NCBI RefSeq assembly: GCF_000010505.1
Contig: NC_010729.1
Span: 310,001 to 374,000, forward strand
DNA: 64,000 nucleotides
Reading direction: 5' to 3'
DNA from: Porphyromonas gingivalis ATCC 33277
Lineage (GTDB): Bacteria; Bacteroidota; Bacteroidia; Bacteroidales; Porphyromonadaceae
Positions within the stretch are counted from its first letter, which is position 1. Every line of letters begins with the position of its first letter. The notes under the pieces were generated by a model. It was given only the letters and a program-made list of their open reading frames with translations. It did not search any database and was not told the origin of the DNA. Of this stretch, positions 46,550-54,747 are shown piece after piece. Position numbers and translations under genes: made by a program.

Positions 46550-46688
46550 ATACTATAAAGCCCTGAGGGGTTATACTATAAAGGGTAGAGACTTTTAAGT
46601 ATAAAGTATGGAGACTTGATACTATAAAGTCATGGGGGGTTATACTATAAAGGGTAGAGGCTTTTAAGTATAAAGTGCGGAGACTTGA
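46550..46688 (-). repeat. Two tandem 69-bp units upstream of the HU-like gene
   Basis: Period 69 (ATACTATAAAG at 46550 and again at 46619). Each unit holds a second TATACTATAAAGGGTAGAG and an AGTATAAAGT motif, so TATAAAG recurs six times in 139 bp. The purpose is unknown. The 46380-47179 gap also contains a hairpin AAATGCC/GGCATTT (46864-46884) and no supported gene. Confidence 0.75.
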
Positions 46689-47047
46689 TATTTGCAGGCC
46701 TTCGGCGGTTTTGTTCAGGTGCGGACAAACGTCTGCCCGATGATGCTCCGAAAAGAGATATGAGTGGGCAAAACCGATACGCTGCGAGACTTCCCGATGG
46801 AGGCCTTGCAGAGGTTGTAACAGGCTGTTTGTCAGCCCTTTACAAATGTAAATAGGGGGGGTAAAATGCCTTTATTCGGCATTTCGACAGCTGCTACGGG
46901 GCTATCGTCAGTAGTAAGGATTTGAGGGGATTTCAAACGGAAAAAGCGCAAAGAACGACTTGGTATGCAGTCGTCCGCGAAAGTGGTTTTCTTTGCTTCG
47001 ATGTCCCGATACATGGTTCCCGATGATAAATGTAATTGAGAGAGTGC

Positions 47048-47055
47048 CAAAGTTA
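47048..47055 (-). promoter_or_regulatory. Candidate distant promoter reading towards the HU-like gene
   Basis: The minus strand reads TAACTTTG, matching TAnnTTTG. No ORF of quality follows until the HU-like ATG at 46379, giving a possible leader of about 660 nt that contains the 69-bp repeats. Confidence 0.4.
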
Positions 47056-47179
47056 GAAAATATATTCAGACGATCGAACTCTTTTTCCGACCTGTATAAG
47101 ATTAACGACTTTATGTTATGGAAACGCTTGTAACACCCGGTGGATAAAGAGAGGCATGAAGTTTCCCATGGCAAGTTTT

Positions 47180-47671
47180 CTACAAGAGCTTCAGGGCGAT
47201 GGCGGCACAGGCTTCTGCATCTGCGAGGGCTTGGTGGTGTTGTGCCAATATATATCCGCAGCATTGGGCTACGGCGGGCAGACGATGATCGCTGAGGTGT
47301 CGCAGTTGGCGGCGTGCTGCCTGGAGCGTGCAGAAGAACGGGTAGTCGGGGTAGTCCATTCGGTACATCCTGAATACCGCCTTGAGGCAACCTTCGTCGA
47401 ACGGCTTGTTGTGTGCCACGAGCGGAAGCCCTGCGATCAGAGGCTCCACTTCGGCCCACACGTCCGGAAAGATCCGTGCCGACTCGGTGTCGGCAGCGGT
47501 CAGTCCGTGTACGCGTGTATTGTGGTAATTGTAATAGTCCGGTTCGGGGCGAATCAGGCTGTAATAACGGTGTACGATCTCGCCACCTCGTACAACGATG
47601 ATGCCCACGCTGCAGACGCTCGTCCGCTCGGCATTGGCCGTCTCGAAATCTATGGCAGCAAAGTCCAGCAT
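47180..47671 (-). CDS. DEDDh 3'-5' exonuclease (DNA polymerase III epsilon-like)
   Basis: 163 aa. Exo I FAAIDFETANAERTSVCSVGIIVV (Asp/Glu ligands), Exo II region LPLVAHNKPFDEGCLK, Exo III LAQHHQALADAEACAAI with His and Asp. Similar to DnaQ-like stand-alone exonucleases with the LIRPEPDYYNYHNTRVHGLT pattern. Acts on DNA or RNA ends in repair or turnover. It starts 3 bp downstream of marC, so the two are likely co-transcribed. Confidence 0.9.
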   Translation of the reverse strand: MLDFAAIDFETANAERTSVCSVGIIVVRGGEIVHRYYSLIRPEPDYYNYHNTRVHGLTAADTESARIFPDVWAEVEPLIAGLPLVAHNKPFDEGCLKAVFRMYRMDYPDYPFFCTLQAARRQLRHLSDHRLPAVAQCCGYILAQHHQALADAEACAAIALKLL

Positions 47672-47674
47672 CGC

Positions 47675-48313
47675 TTACTTCTGCAAGGCTTCGTTCATCG
47701 TCTCGATGATCTTGACGATATTGCCGGTGAAGAACTTCACCGAGATGGCAAGCAGAATGACACCGAAGAACTTGCGCAGGATGTATATACCGCCCTTGCC
47801 GAAGAAACGCTCCAGTTGGTTTACGAAACGGAGCATGAGGTAGATCATAGCCACGTTGATAAGGATGGCAATGGCAATGTTGGTCATCGCTATACCGTCG
47901 GCACGCAGCGTGAGGATGGTGGTAAAGGTTGCTGCCCCTGCAAAGAGAGGAAATACCAGCGGCACGATGGTGGCACTGCCGGCAGGCCCGTCGTCCTTGA
48001 ATATCTGCACGCCGAATATCATCTCCACGGCCATCACGAAGAGGACGATAGCCCCTGCCACGCTGAAGGAAGAGACGTCCACACCGAAGAAGTTCAGCAT
48101 AGGCTCTCCGATGAAGAGGAAAGCGAGCATCATGACGCAGGAGAAAGTGGTGGCCTTGCCGCTATGGAAGGACTGGCCTCTGTCCTTGAGGCTGAGTACT
48201 ACCGGAATAGCACCGATAATATCGATTGCCACGAATAGAATCACGAAGGAGCCTATGATCTCTTTCAGGTCGATAAGGCTCAAATCTTGTAATACTTTGT
48301 CTAAAAAATCCAT
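47675..48313 (-). CDS. MarC family integral membrane protein
   Basis: 212 aa, six hydrophobic helices. Family features: FVILFVAIDIIGAIPVVLSL near residue 24, FSVAGAIVLFVMAVEMIFG near 83 and VPLVFPLFAGAATFTTILTL near 117 (P-x-FP---GP-like motif). MarC (UPF0056) proteins are inner-membrane proteins without an established substrate; multidrug resistance is not proven. Promoter candidate 66 bp upstream. Confidence 0.9.
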   Translation of the reverse strand: MDFLDKVLQDLSLIDLKEIIGSFVILFVAIDIIGAIPVVLSLKDRGQSFHSGKATTFSCVMMLAFLFIGEPMLNFFGVDVSSFSVAGAIVLFVMAVEMIFGVQIFKDDGPAGSATIVPLVFPLFAGAATFTTILTLRADGIAMTNIAIAILINVAMIYLMLRFVNQLERFFGKGGIYILRKFFGVILLAISVKFFTGNIVKIIETMNEALQK

Positions 48314-48378
48314 CGTTTCTGATTTGTTTAGTAGTTAAGGTTGGAAGGTCCGGTTGGTTGTCACGATCTTGACAGTCG

Positions 48379-48386
48379 CAAAATTA
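48379..48386 (-). promoter_or_regulatory. Candidate marC promoter -7
   Basis: The minus strand reads TAATTTTG (TAnnTTTG), 66 bp upstream of the marC ATG. Confidence 0.5.
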
Positions 48387-48493
48387 ACGTTTTTCGCCCT
48401 ATCGAAAGATAACCATCGGCGAAAAAGGTACTGCCGGCACAGTATCGAGGGATGACTGTGCCGGCAGCAAACACCGAGTAACGGCGTGGAGGA

Positions 48494-51187
48494 TCAGAGG
48501 CGGTGGATTACTTGCATCATCTGCTCGCCCAGACCGATCGTATAGCCTTGACGGACGAATACGACACGACCGAATGAGTCGGCGATGATGACGATCGGCA
48601 GATTGGTCGCATCAGGCAGGTTCGCAGCCTCCCGTATCATGGCGGCATTGCGGCCTTGAATATCCAGTCCGAATACGGCTGTCTCGGGCAGGGAGGGGAA
48701 GTCTGCCGGTTTGTAACGCTTGTGTCCGTCGGCATCGGGGAAGAGGAGGATCAGCTTGCGCCCCCACTGCTCGAAGTCGGCTTTCACCTTCTCCAAATCT
48801 TTCAGAGCATGGTTGGTAGGCTCCTGACCGGCTCCGAGTATGGCCATCGCGAAGTAGCCGCGTCCAGTGGTAGAGAGGAGCGAGCGGTCTTCTGCATGGG
48901 AGAGATCGTGGTAGAGCTGTTCGGCATTGATGGAGCCGATCACCTGAATGTCGGTCGAATCGTGTAGCAGTTCGAGCGGTTGGCGAGCAGTCTTACCGGC
49001 TTCTACCGTGAACTTCCTCATCCGGCACAATACGCTGCCACTGGCCATACGCGTACCGGTAACGAGGAAATAATGACCTGCATTCATTTCCTTGGGGCGG
49101 TCGAAGAGCGTCTTCAGGTCAGTCGGTTCATTTTCATCATAATAGAGCGTGCGGATGATGCCCGAAGGTTGCAGCTCGGCCACTGTGAAGCGGCTGTAGT
49201 AGTTGGGATTGGGGGCCAATGCTGTCGGTGTATAATCCAATGCGAGCGAACCCTGCTCCTTGAGGGCGGTCTTGCTCTCGCGCAGATTCACGTCGCTCCA
49301 ACGCAGCGGCATCAGTTCCTTGCTGTATTGGATCTTGCCCGTCACCTCGTCGTACCGGGCCGGTATGCCGAGTGTGCGCGCCATGGCTACGAAGAAGATC
49401 CCCATCGAGCGGAGGTCTGCTCGTTTGGCTCGCCATACACCGACCGGAGTGATGGTGGTGTACTGTGTGTTGTAGAGGGTGTCCAGACGGATGTTCGAGC
49501 TTACCCAGCGAACCAGTTCGGCCGGATCTTGGCGCATGGCTTCCTGCTCTTTGGCGGTGAGGATGCTGCGGAGTGTAGGGACGAATGAGCTGAGCATCTC
49601 CGTATAGATACGAGGCGATGCCACATAGCGCAGGTGGTGCCGGTACGCTTCACCGCTTGCCGCTTCGGGAGCCGGCTCGGCCATGTCGCGGAAGATTACT
49701 TTGAGGAGCGACTCCGGCGTGTCGGTCAGGTCCTTGGGCGAAACGGTCTGTAGCAGATCCATTGCTCTTTGGCGTGCTTTTCCGGCTTCTACGGAGCGTA
49801 GGAAACCTTCGATGTCGGCATGGTTGCCGCGGCTCGTTTGTAAGATGCCTGTCAGCGCAGGCGCATCCACACCCAATTCGGCAGCCAGTGCTGCAGACTG
49901 CTCGGCTGTGGCGAATGTGGCTTCATAGGCTGCCCGAATGGAATCCTCACGCAGGAGACGGGCGTCGTTCGTGCTGATCTGCTGTGGAGAGCAGGTAGTG
50001 GGGATGGGATCTCCTGCAGGTGGTACGATTTTGAAATCGGCCCATTCGGGCTGTGCTTCGAAGCTGTCCAGTGCGATGGCCAGCGGTTTGCGATCGTCGG
50101 CCTTGGACAGGGCATAACCGAAGAGTCCGTCCTTGGCTGCCCAGATGAGCATGTCGCCTTTGCCTACACGCAGGGAAGCCTGTCCTTGAGCATCGGATTG
50201 CTTCGTCACTACGGGATAGAACTCCGAATAGTTGTAGATGCAGAAACGAATATCGGCCCCTTCCACCACAGCACCGGAGCGGTCGGTGACTTTGACTTCG
50301 ATCATTTCAGTCGGGGCATAGTTGTCGATACAGTTGATCTCCGTATAGTTGGCCGTGCGGAACAACTTCTCTTCCGGACCTTCGTAGCGGCCGAAGACCC
50401 GCGTATGCGTCAGCATGGCGCGGACAACGGAGCTGTTGAACCATGCATCGTTCAGCTCGGCTGCCGGTTCGCAGGCTCCGATGAAGTACCATTTGCCATC
50501 TACCCATACCTCCACCCATGCGTGGTTGTCGTCCGTATGTGCCCAGCGCGGCGTATAGACCTGTCTGGCAGGAATACCTACCGAGCGCAGGGCAGCCACC
50601 GTGAAGGTGGACTCCTCACCGCAACGTCCGAGAGCGTTCTTCACCGTTGCAAGCGGAGAGCGAGTGCGTGGATCGCTGGGGCTGTATGTAGCTTTCTCGT
50701 GGCACCAGTGGTTCACCTCCAGAGCGGCTTCTTTCATGCTCATACCTTTTACTCGCTCTTTCAGCTCGGCATAGAACACCATGCGGCTGCTGTCGAGGTT
50801 CTCATTGTTCACGCGTATGGGCAGCACGAAGTGGCGGAAGAGCAGTTCGGGCACTTCCTTACCCCACGACATTTCTTCTCTTGCGCGGAAGCTCTCGCGT
50901 ACATTCTGCAAGTAGAAGTCGCCCGAGTAGTCCACGATGTCCGGCAGAGTCATGTAGGCATACAGGAACTCCAGTGCTTCGCGCTCTTCGGTACGGAGCG
51001 AATCGCGCTCCAGCACTTCGAAGAGATCGCCTTCGGATAGAGCTTCGCGTTTTACTCTCAGATCTTCTTGCACCTGTTTGCGGAAGTCTGCATCGGTGAT
51101 AAAATGCGTATCGCTCCCCTTGCATCCTGTGAGCAAGAGGGCAACGATGGCAAGTATCCCGATGCGGAATAGTTTGTTCTCTTTCAT
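48494..51187 (-). CDS. Large transglutaminase-domain lipoprotein
   Basis: 897 aa from ATG 51187 (lipobox LLLTGC, Cys22); the frame is open further upstream, without a signal. The transglutaminase-like core about residues 170-260 carries Cys in GRCGEESTFTVAALRSVGIPARQVYTPRW, His in DDNHAWVEVWVDG and Asp/Glu downstream. A second similar core around WSDVNLRE and GIPARYDEV (residues 620-650) suggests duplication. The last 130 residues resemble a thioredoxin-like fold (ILLFPDADGH, IVIADSFGRVVFVRQGYTIGLGEQ). It probably is an outer-membrane or periplasmic enzyme acting on proteins or peptides; activity unproven. Reads out of the radA unit. Confidence 0.72.
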   Translation of the reverse strand: MKENKLFRIGILAIVALLLTGCKGSDTHFITDADFRKQVQEDLRVKREALSEGDLFEVLERDSLRTEEREALEFLYAYMTLPDIVDYSGDFYLQNVRESFRAREEMSWGKEVPELLFRHFVLPIRVNNENLDSSRMVFYAELKERVKGMSMKEAALEVNHWCHEKATYSPSDPRTRSPLATVKNALGRCGEESTFTVAALRSVGIPARQVYTPRWAHTDDNHAWVEVWVDGKWYFIGACEPAAELNDAWFNSSVVRAMLTHTRVFGRYEGPEEKLFRTANYTEINCIDNYAPTEMIEVKVTDRSGAVVEGADIRFCIYNYSEFYPVVTKQSDAQGQASLRVGKGDMLIWAAKDGLFGYALSKADDRKPLAIALDSFEAQPEWADFKIVPPAGDPIPTTCSPQQISTNDARLLREDSIRAAYEATFATAEQSAALAAELGVDAPALTGILQTSRGNHADIEGFLRSVEAGKARQRAMDLLQTVSPKDLTDTPESLLKVIFRDMAEPAPEAASGEAYRHHLRYVASPRIYTEMLSSFVPTLRSILTAKEQEAMRQDPAELVRWVSSNIRLDTLYNTQYTTITPVGVWRAKRADLRSMGIFFVAMARTLGIPARYDEVTGKIQYSKELMPLRWSDVNLRESKTALKEQGSLALDYTPTALAPNPNYYSRFTVAELQPSGIIRTLYYDENEPTDLKTLFDRPKEMNAGHYFLVTGTRMASGSVLCRMRKFTVEAGKTARQPLELLHDSTDIQVIGSINAEQLYHDLSHAEDRSLLSTTGRGYFAMAILGAGQEPTNHALKDLEKVKADFEQWGRKLILLFPDADGHKRYKPADFPSLPETAVFGLDIQGRNAAMIREAANLPDATNLPIVIIADSFGRVVFVRQGYTIGLGEQMMQVIHRL

Positions 51188-51248
51188 TATTACTTGTATG
51201 TTTTTGGAAATTGTAGCTCTCTCCTGATAGGTGTTTTCTCCGTTCTTT

Positions 51249-52634
51249 CTATTCTCTTCCTTTCGAGAACAGATGGCGGAAGGCTTCCTCCACCTTTCTG
51301 ACCGGCACGAGCCGAATACCGAAGCGGCCGGCATCTTCCTGCCGGAAATTATCGGCCGGCACCAATATCTCTTTGAACCCTATGCGACGCGCTTCCGTAA
51401 TGCGCTGCTCGATGCGACTCACGGGACGTATCTCTCCGGAGAGTCCGACCTCGCCCGTCATACATACGGCCGGCGGGATAACGATGTCCAGACTCGACGC
51501 CAGCACTGCCGAGATAACGGCCAGATCCGTAGCCGGATCGGCTATTTTGATACCTCCGGCAATGTTCAGAAACACATCCTTCTGTATGAGCTTGAAGCCG
51601 GCACGTTTCTCCAGTACGGCTAAGAGCATGTTCATCCGCCGAATATCGAAGCCCGTGGCCGAACGCTGCGGATTGGCATAAATGGCTGAGCTGACCAAAG
51701 CCTGCGCTTCGATGAGTATCGGGCGAATGCCCTCCATCGCTACGGCTATGGCTATGCCACTGAGGTCTTCCCTATTGCGTGTGATGAGATGTTCGCTCGG
51801 ATTCTCCACGCCACGCAGACCGTCCTGCCGCATCTCGTATATCCCCAGCTCGGAAGTACTGCCATAGCGGTTCTTCTGTCCTCGGAGTATCCGGTAGAGA
51901 TGATGCTTATCCCCGTCGAAGAGGAGCACCGTATCCACTATATGCTCCAGCACCTTCGGTCCGGCTATGCTACCTTCTTTGGTGATGTGTCCGATGACGA
52001 TGACGGGGATACCCGTAGTCTTGCAGTATTTGAGCAGTAAGGCGGCACATTCGCGGATCTGCCCCACGCTGCCGGCCGAGCTTTCCATTTCCTCGGTATA
52101 GACCGTCTGTATAGAGTCTATCACGAGGAGATCGGGTGTGAGTTCTTCTGCACGGGAGAGTATCCTCTCTATATTCGTTTCGCAGTATACGTAGCACTCA
52201 TTCATGGCTTGCCCCAGTCGTTCGGCGCGCATCTTCAGCTGTCGGGCACTTTCTTCACCCGACACGTAGAGCGTGCGCAACTGCGGCAGACGCAGCACCG
52301 TCTGGAGGATAAGCGTGGACTTACCGATTCCCGGCTCGCCGCCAAGTAGGACAAATGCTCCTTTGACAATTCCTCCACCCAGTACGCGGTCGAACTCTTC
52401 ATCGCCGAGGCGAATACGCTCTTCATCGCCGGACTCCACATCCTGTAAGAGTCTTGGCCGGTTGTCCTGCTCCCGAGGCATAAAACTCTTGGCTGCATGC
52501 TTGCCCGATGCCGGTGCCGGCACCTTTTCCTCATCAATGCAGTTCCACTCTCCACAGGCATTGCAGTTGCCTTGCCATTTGGCGTATTTGGTTCCGCACG
52601 AACGGCAGACGTAGATCGTTTTCTCCTTAGCCAT
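51249..52634 (-). CDS. radA: RadA/Sms DNA repair ATPase
   Basis: 461 aa. N-terminal C4 zinc finger (Cys10, 13, 24, 27 in CRSCGTKYAKWQGNCNACGEW), RecA-like ATPase with Walker A GGEPGIGKST (98-107) and Walker B LLVIDSIQTV, the RadA-specific KNRYGSTSELG, and a C-terminal Lon-protease-like domain (LDIVIPPAVCMTGEVGLSGEIRPV). Promotes branch migration and processing of recombination intermediates in the cytosol. Between the deiminase (45-bp gap) and the transglutaminase lipoprotein (61 bp). Confidence 0.96.
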   Translation of the reverse strand: MAKEKTIYVCRSCGTKYAKWQGNCNACGEWNCIDEEKVPAPASGKHAAKSFMPREQDNRPRLLQDVESGDEERIRLGDEEFDRVLGGGIVKGAFVLLGGEPGIGKSTLILQTVLRLPQLRTLYVSGEESARQLKMRAERLGQAMNECYVYCETNIERILSRAEELTPDLLVIDSIQTVYTEEMESSAGSVGQIRECAALLLKYCKTTGIPVIVIGHITKEGSIAGPKVLEHIVDTVLLFDGDKHHLYRILRGQKNRYGSTSELGIYEMRQDGLRGVENPSEHLITRNREDLSGIAIAVAMEGIRPILIEAQALVSSAIYANPQRSATGFDIRRMNMLLAVLEKRAGFKLIQKDVFLNIAGGIKIADPATDLAVISAVLASSLDIVIPPAVCMTGEVGLSGEIRPVSRIEQRITEARRIGFKEILVPADNFRQEDAGRFGIRLVPVRKVEEAFRHLFSKGRE

Positions 52635-52679
52635 GCTTCAGTTGTTGTCGTAGGGTGCTGTATGGGAGTAGGGGAGGAT

Positions 52680-53606
52680 TTATTCGCGAACCAACGGCAT
52701 CGTGGAGCAGCGGAGTAGTCCACCCTGCTTGGAGATCTCGGCGTAGGGTACTTCCTCTACGGTCATCCCCCATGCCTCACGCAGGTGGTTGTTCAGACGG
52801 ACAAAGTTCCGTTCGCTTATCACCGTGTCGGGACTGATGGAGAATATATTGGTATTCATCATATAGGCTTCTTCGGGTGTAATCTCGAACAGGTTGTCCC
52901 GGCCACCGAATATCTCTGTGATCAGACCAAAGCTCTCAGAGTGCAGGAATCCTTGGCGGTAGACTATGGCGCGGCCGCGGCCTACGGGTTGGAAAGCGCA
53001 GTCGAGGTGGAGCACCGAGCGCATAGGATCGGTGTCGTGCTTGATCAGCTCTATCGGTATGATGGTCTTGTGTGGGAAAAATTCGCGGAAGAAGTCTACA
53101 GCCCGTGCATTGGTTCGGGCCGTCTTGAAGGAAGGATAATCCTTCTGAAGGTAGGTGCCTATGAAAAGAATATCGTCATATAACAGGATGTCTCCGCCTT
53201 CGGCATGAATATCTTCGCTAAGGCGTACCAGATGGCTCTCTCCGACACAATCCCAAATGGGCGAAAAGGCTTCGGACTCGCGGGCACGATCGGCTATCAG
53301 GTTCGATACGAAGAGTTTGTCATCGATGGCAAAAGCCACATCGCGGGCAAATATCTGGTTGTAGTTTGCTATCGGCTCGGGACGGAGCACCTCTATGCCA
53401 TGACGCACCAGTACATCGAGTACGGCATCCATCTCTATCTTGATATCCCCGTCCGAAGGATAAGTGCCCCGTAACACGGATTCATAGCTCTTGGCATCGT
53501 AGGTGTCGGCGAGAGCAGGTGCTCCGCCGGTCGAATCCGGCAACCCCAGTACGACAGTGCGCAAGGGAGCCGTTTCGTTGGTAACGTGTGGTAGTATCTT
53601 CATCAT
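52680..53606 (-). CDS. Arginine deiminase-related/amidinotransferase-superfamily enzyme
   Basis: 308 aa from ATG 53606 (an ATG follows at 53603; an upstream in-frame ATG at 53621 is also possible). It has guanidino-group-modifying enzyme features: acidic motif SEDIHAEGGDILLYDD with catalytic His and Glu/Asp ligands, HLDCAFQPVGRGRAI with a second His, and the C-terminal catalytic Cys in QGGLLRCSTMPLVRE. It might convert arginine, agmatine or a dimethylarginine-like substrate; the sequence does not tell which. P. gingivalis citrullination is done by a different enzyme (PPAD). TATCTTTG promoter 40 bp upstream. Confidence 0.82.
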   Translation of the reverse strand: MMKILPHVTNETAPLRTVVLGLPDSTGGAPALADTYDAKSYESVLRGTYPSDGDIKIEMDAVLDVLVRHGIEVLRPEPIANYNQIFARDVAFAIDDKLFVSNLIADRARESEAFSPIWDCVGESHLVRLSEDIHAEGGDILLYDDILFIGTYLQKDYPSFKTARTNARAVDFFREFFPHKTIIPIELIKHDTDPMRSVLHLDCAFQPVGRGRAIVYRQGFLHSESFGLITEIFGGRDNLFEITPEEAYMMNTNIFSISPDTVISERNFVRLNNHLREAWGMTVEEVPYAEISKQGGLLRCSTMPLVRE

Positions 53607-53645
53607 TAGGATTGCCTGCAAGGATAAAAAAGGTCAGGCTTCCGG

Positions 53646-53653
53646 CAAAGATA
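53646..53653 (-). promoter_or_regulatory. Candidate promoter -7 of the deiminase-radA unit
   Basis: The minus strand reads TATCTTTG, matching TAnnTTTG, 40 bp before the start codon. Confidence 0.6.
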
Positions 53654-53791
53654 ATAAAGAGAAGAGAGTATTCCGCGCCGTAACCGGTAGTAAATCCGAA
53701 TCTTATTTCCCTTTCGGGCATATCCTTATTTTCATTTTCTCACAAGGAGCTACACGAACCGATGAAAAGAGTTTCCTGTTGTCGGCAGATT

Positions 53792-53920
53792 ACGAGCCGA
53801 AAACGGTCGGATTGCGGTGCGTGTTTTGGCGAAAACACGCGCGAGAAATTTTTCGTTTTGGTTCCAAAAATTTTTACTTCTCGCTCCACAACGAAAAATT
53901 TTTCGCGCCACGTCTTTTCC
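53792..53920 (+). repeat. Dispersed intergenic palindromic repeat, copy C
   Basis: Left block ATTGCGGTGCGTGTTTT as in copy B, core ACACGCGCGAGAA, TTTTTCGTTTTGG, CTTCTCGC and right arm ACGAAAAATTTTTCGCGCCACG. The arms are inverted copies, making a long imperfect palindrome. It lies in the divergent gap 53607-54084 between the deiminase and transaldolase promoters. Short ORFs on both strands here (KHAPQS-type peptides) are products of the repeat, not genes. Confidence 0.7.
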
Positions 53921-54027
53921 AACCGTATTCCGTCTTTTTCCCGAACGACAAAAGAGAAAAGATGTCTATGTGCCATCGGTAACTTCGGACACGTGGCGGA
54001 TGCCTCATCGAGTAGGCCAAAAATGCC

Positions 54028-54035
54028 TACCTTTG
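54028..54035 (+). promoter_or_regulatory. Candidate transaldolase promoter -7
   Basis: TACCTTTG matches TAnnTTTG, 49 bp before the ATG at 54085. Confidence 0.6.
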
Positions 54036-54084
54036 GGGCAGTTGTAAAAACTTAATATCAATATCTAACAAAGAGGATACAGCG

Positions 54085-54747
54085 ATGAAATTCTTTATCG
54101 ACACAGCTAATTTGGATCAGATTCGCGAGGCGAACGACATGGGTGTCTTGGACGGCGTTACTACCAATCCGTCTCTGATGGCGAAAGAGGGTATTAGTGG
54201 GAAAGACAATTGCATGAGGCACTACTTGGCCATCTGTGAGATTGTCGATGGAGATGTGAGTGCCGAAGTGATAGCTACGGACTACGAAGGTATGATTCGC
54301 GAGGGCGAGGAGTTGGCCGCTCTGCATCCGCAGATCGTGGTTAAGGTGCCTTGCACGGCCGAAGGTATCAAGGCTATCAAATACTTCAGCGATAAGGGCA
54401 TTCGTACCAACTGTACGCTCATCTTTACCGTAGGCCAGGCCCTGCTCGCCGCCAAAGCCGGAGCTTCGTATGTGTCGCCGTTCGTCGGCCGATTGGATGA
54501 CATCGCCAGCGATGGCATCAAGCTGGTGGAGAATATCGTAGCTATGTTCGGATTCTATCGCTACGAGACGGAGGTGCTTGCTGCCAGCATCCGCCATACG
54601 CAGCACATTATTCAGTGCCTCGAAGCCGGTGCCGATGTGGCTACCTGCCCGCTCAACGCCATCAAGGGTCTGCTCAAGCACCCTCTTACGGATAGTGGAT
54701 TGAAGGCTTTTTTGGAAGATCATCGACGAGTAAACGAAGGCAAATGA
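54085..54747 (+). CDS. tal: Transaldolase / fructose-6-phosphate aldolase-like (MipB/TalC type)
   Basis: 220 aa, the short transaldolase subfamily. Catalytic Lys87 in IVVKVPCT forms the Schiff base; other signatures are FFIDTANLDQIREANDMGVLDGVTTNPSL at the N-terminus and SYVSPFVGRLDD near 131. Moves dihydroxyacetone units between sugar phosphates in the pentose phosphate pathway. The stop overlaps the NamZ-type gene start by 4 bp (ATGA), an intimate pairing with a cell-wall enzyme. Confidence 0.94.
   Translation: MKFFIDTANLDQIREANDMGVLDGVTTNPSLMAKEGISGKDNCMRHYLAICEIVDGDVSAEVIATDYEGMIREGEELAALHPQIVVKVPCTAEGIKAIKYFSDKGIRTNCTLIFTVGQALLAAKAGASYVSPFVGRLDDIASDGIKLVENIVAMFGFYRYETEVLAASIRHTQHIIQCLEAGADVATCPLNAIKGLLKHPLTDSGLKAFLEDHRRVNEGK

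Noticed and set aside
47156-48238. 360-aa plus-strand ORF antisense to the exonuclease and marC
   Set aside because: A shadow frame; both minus-strand genes have clear families and motifs.
53740-54055. Small ORFs on both strands around the transaldolase promoter
   Set aside because: Their similarity to ORFs at 39345-39653 comes from the shared dispersed repeat; they overlap promoters and each other.
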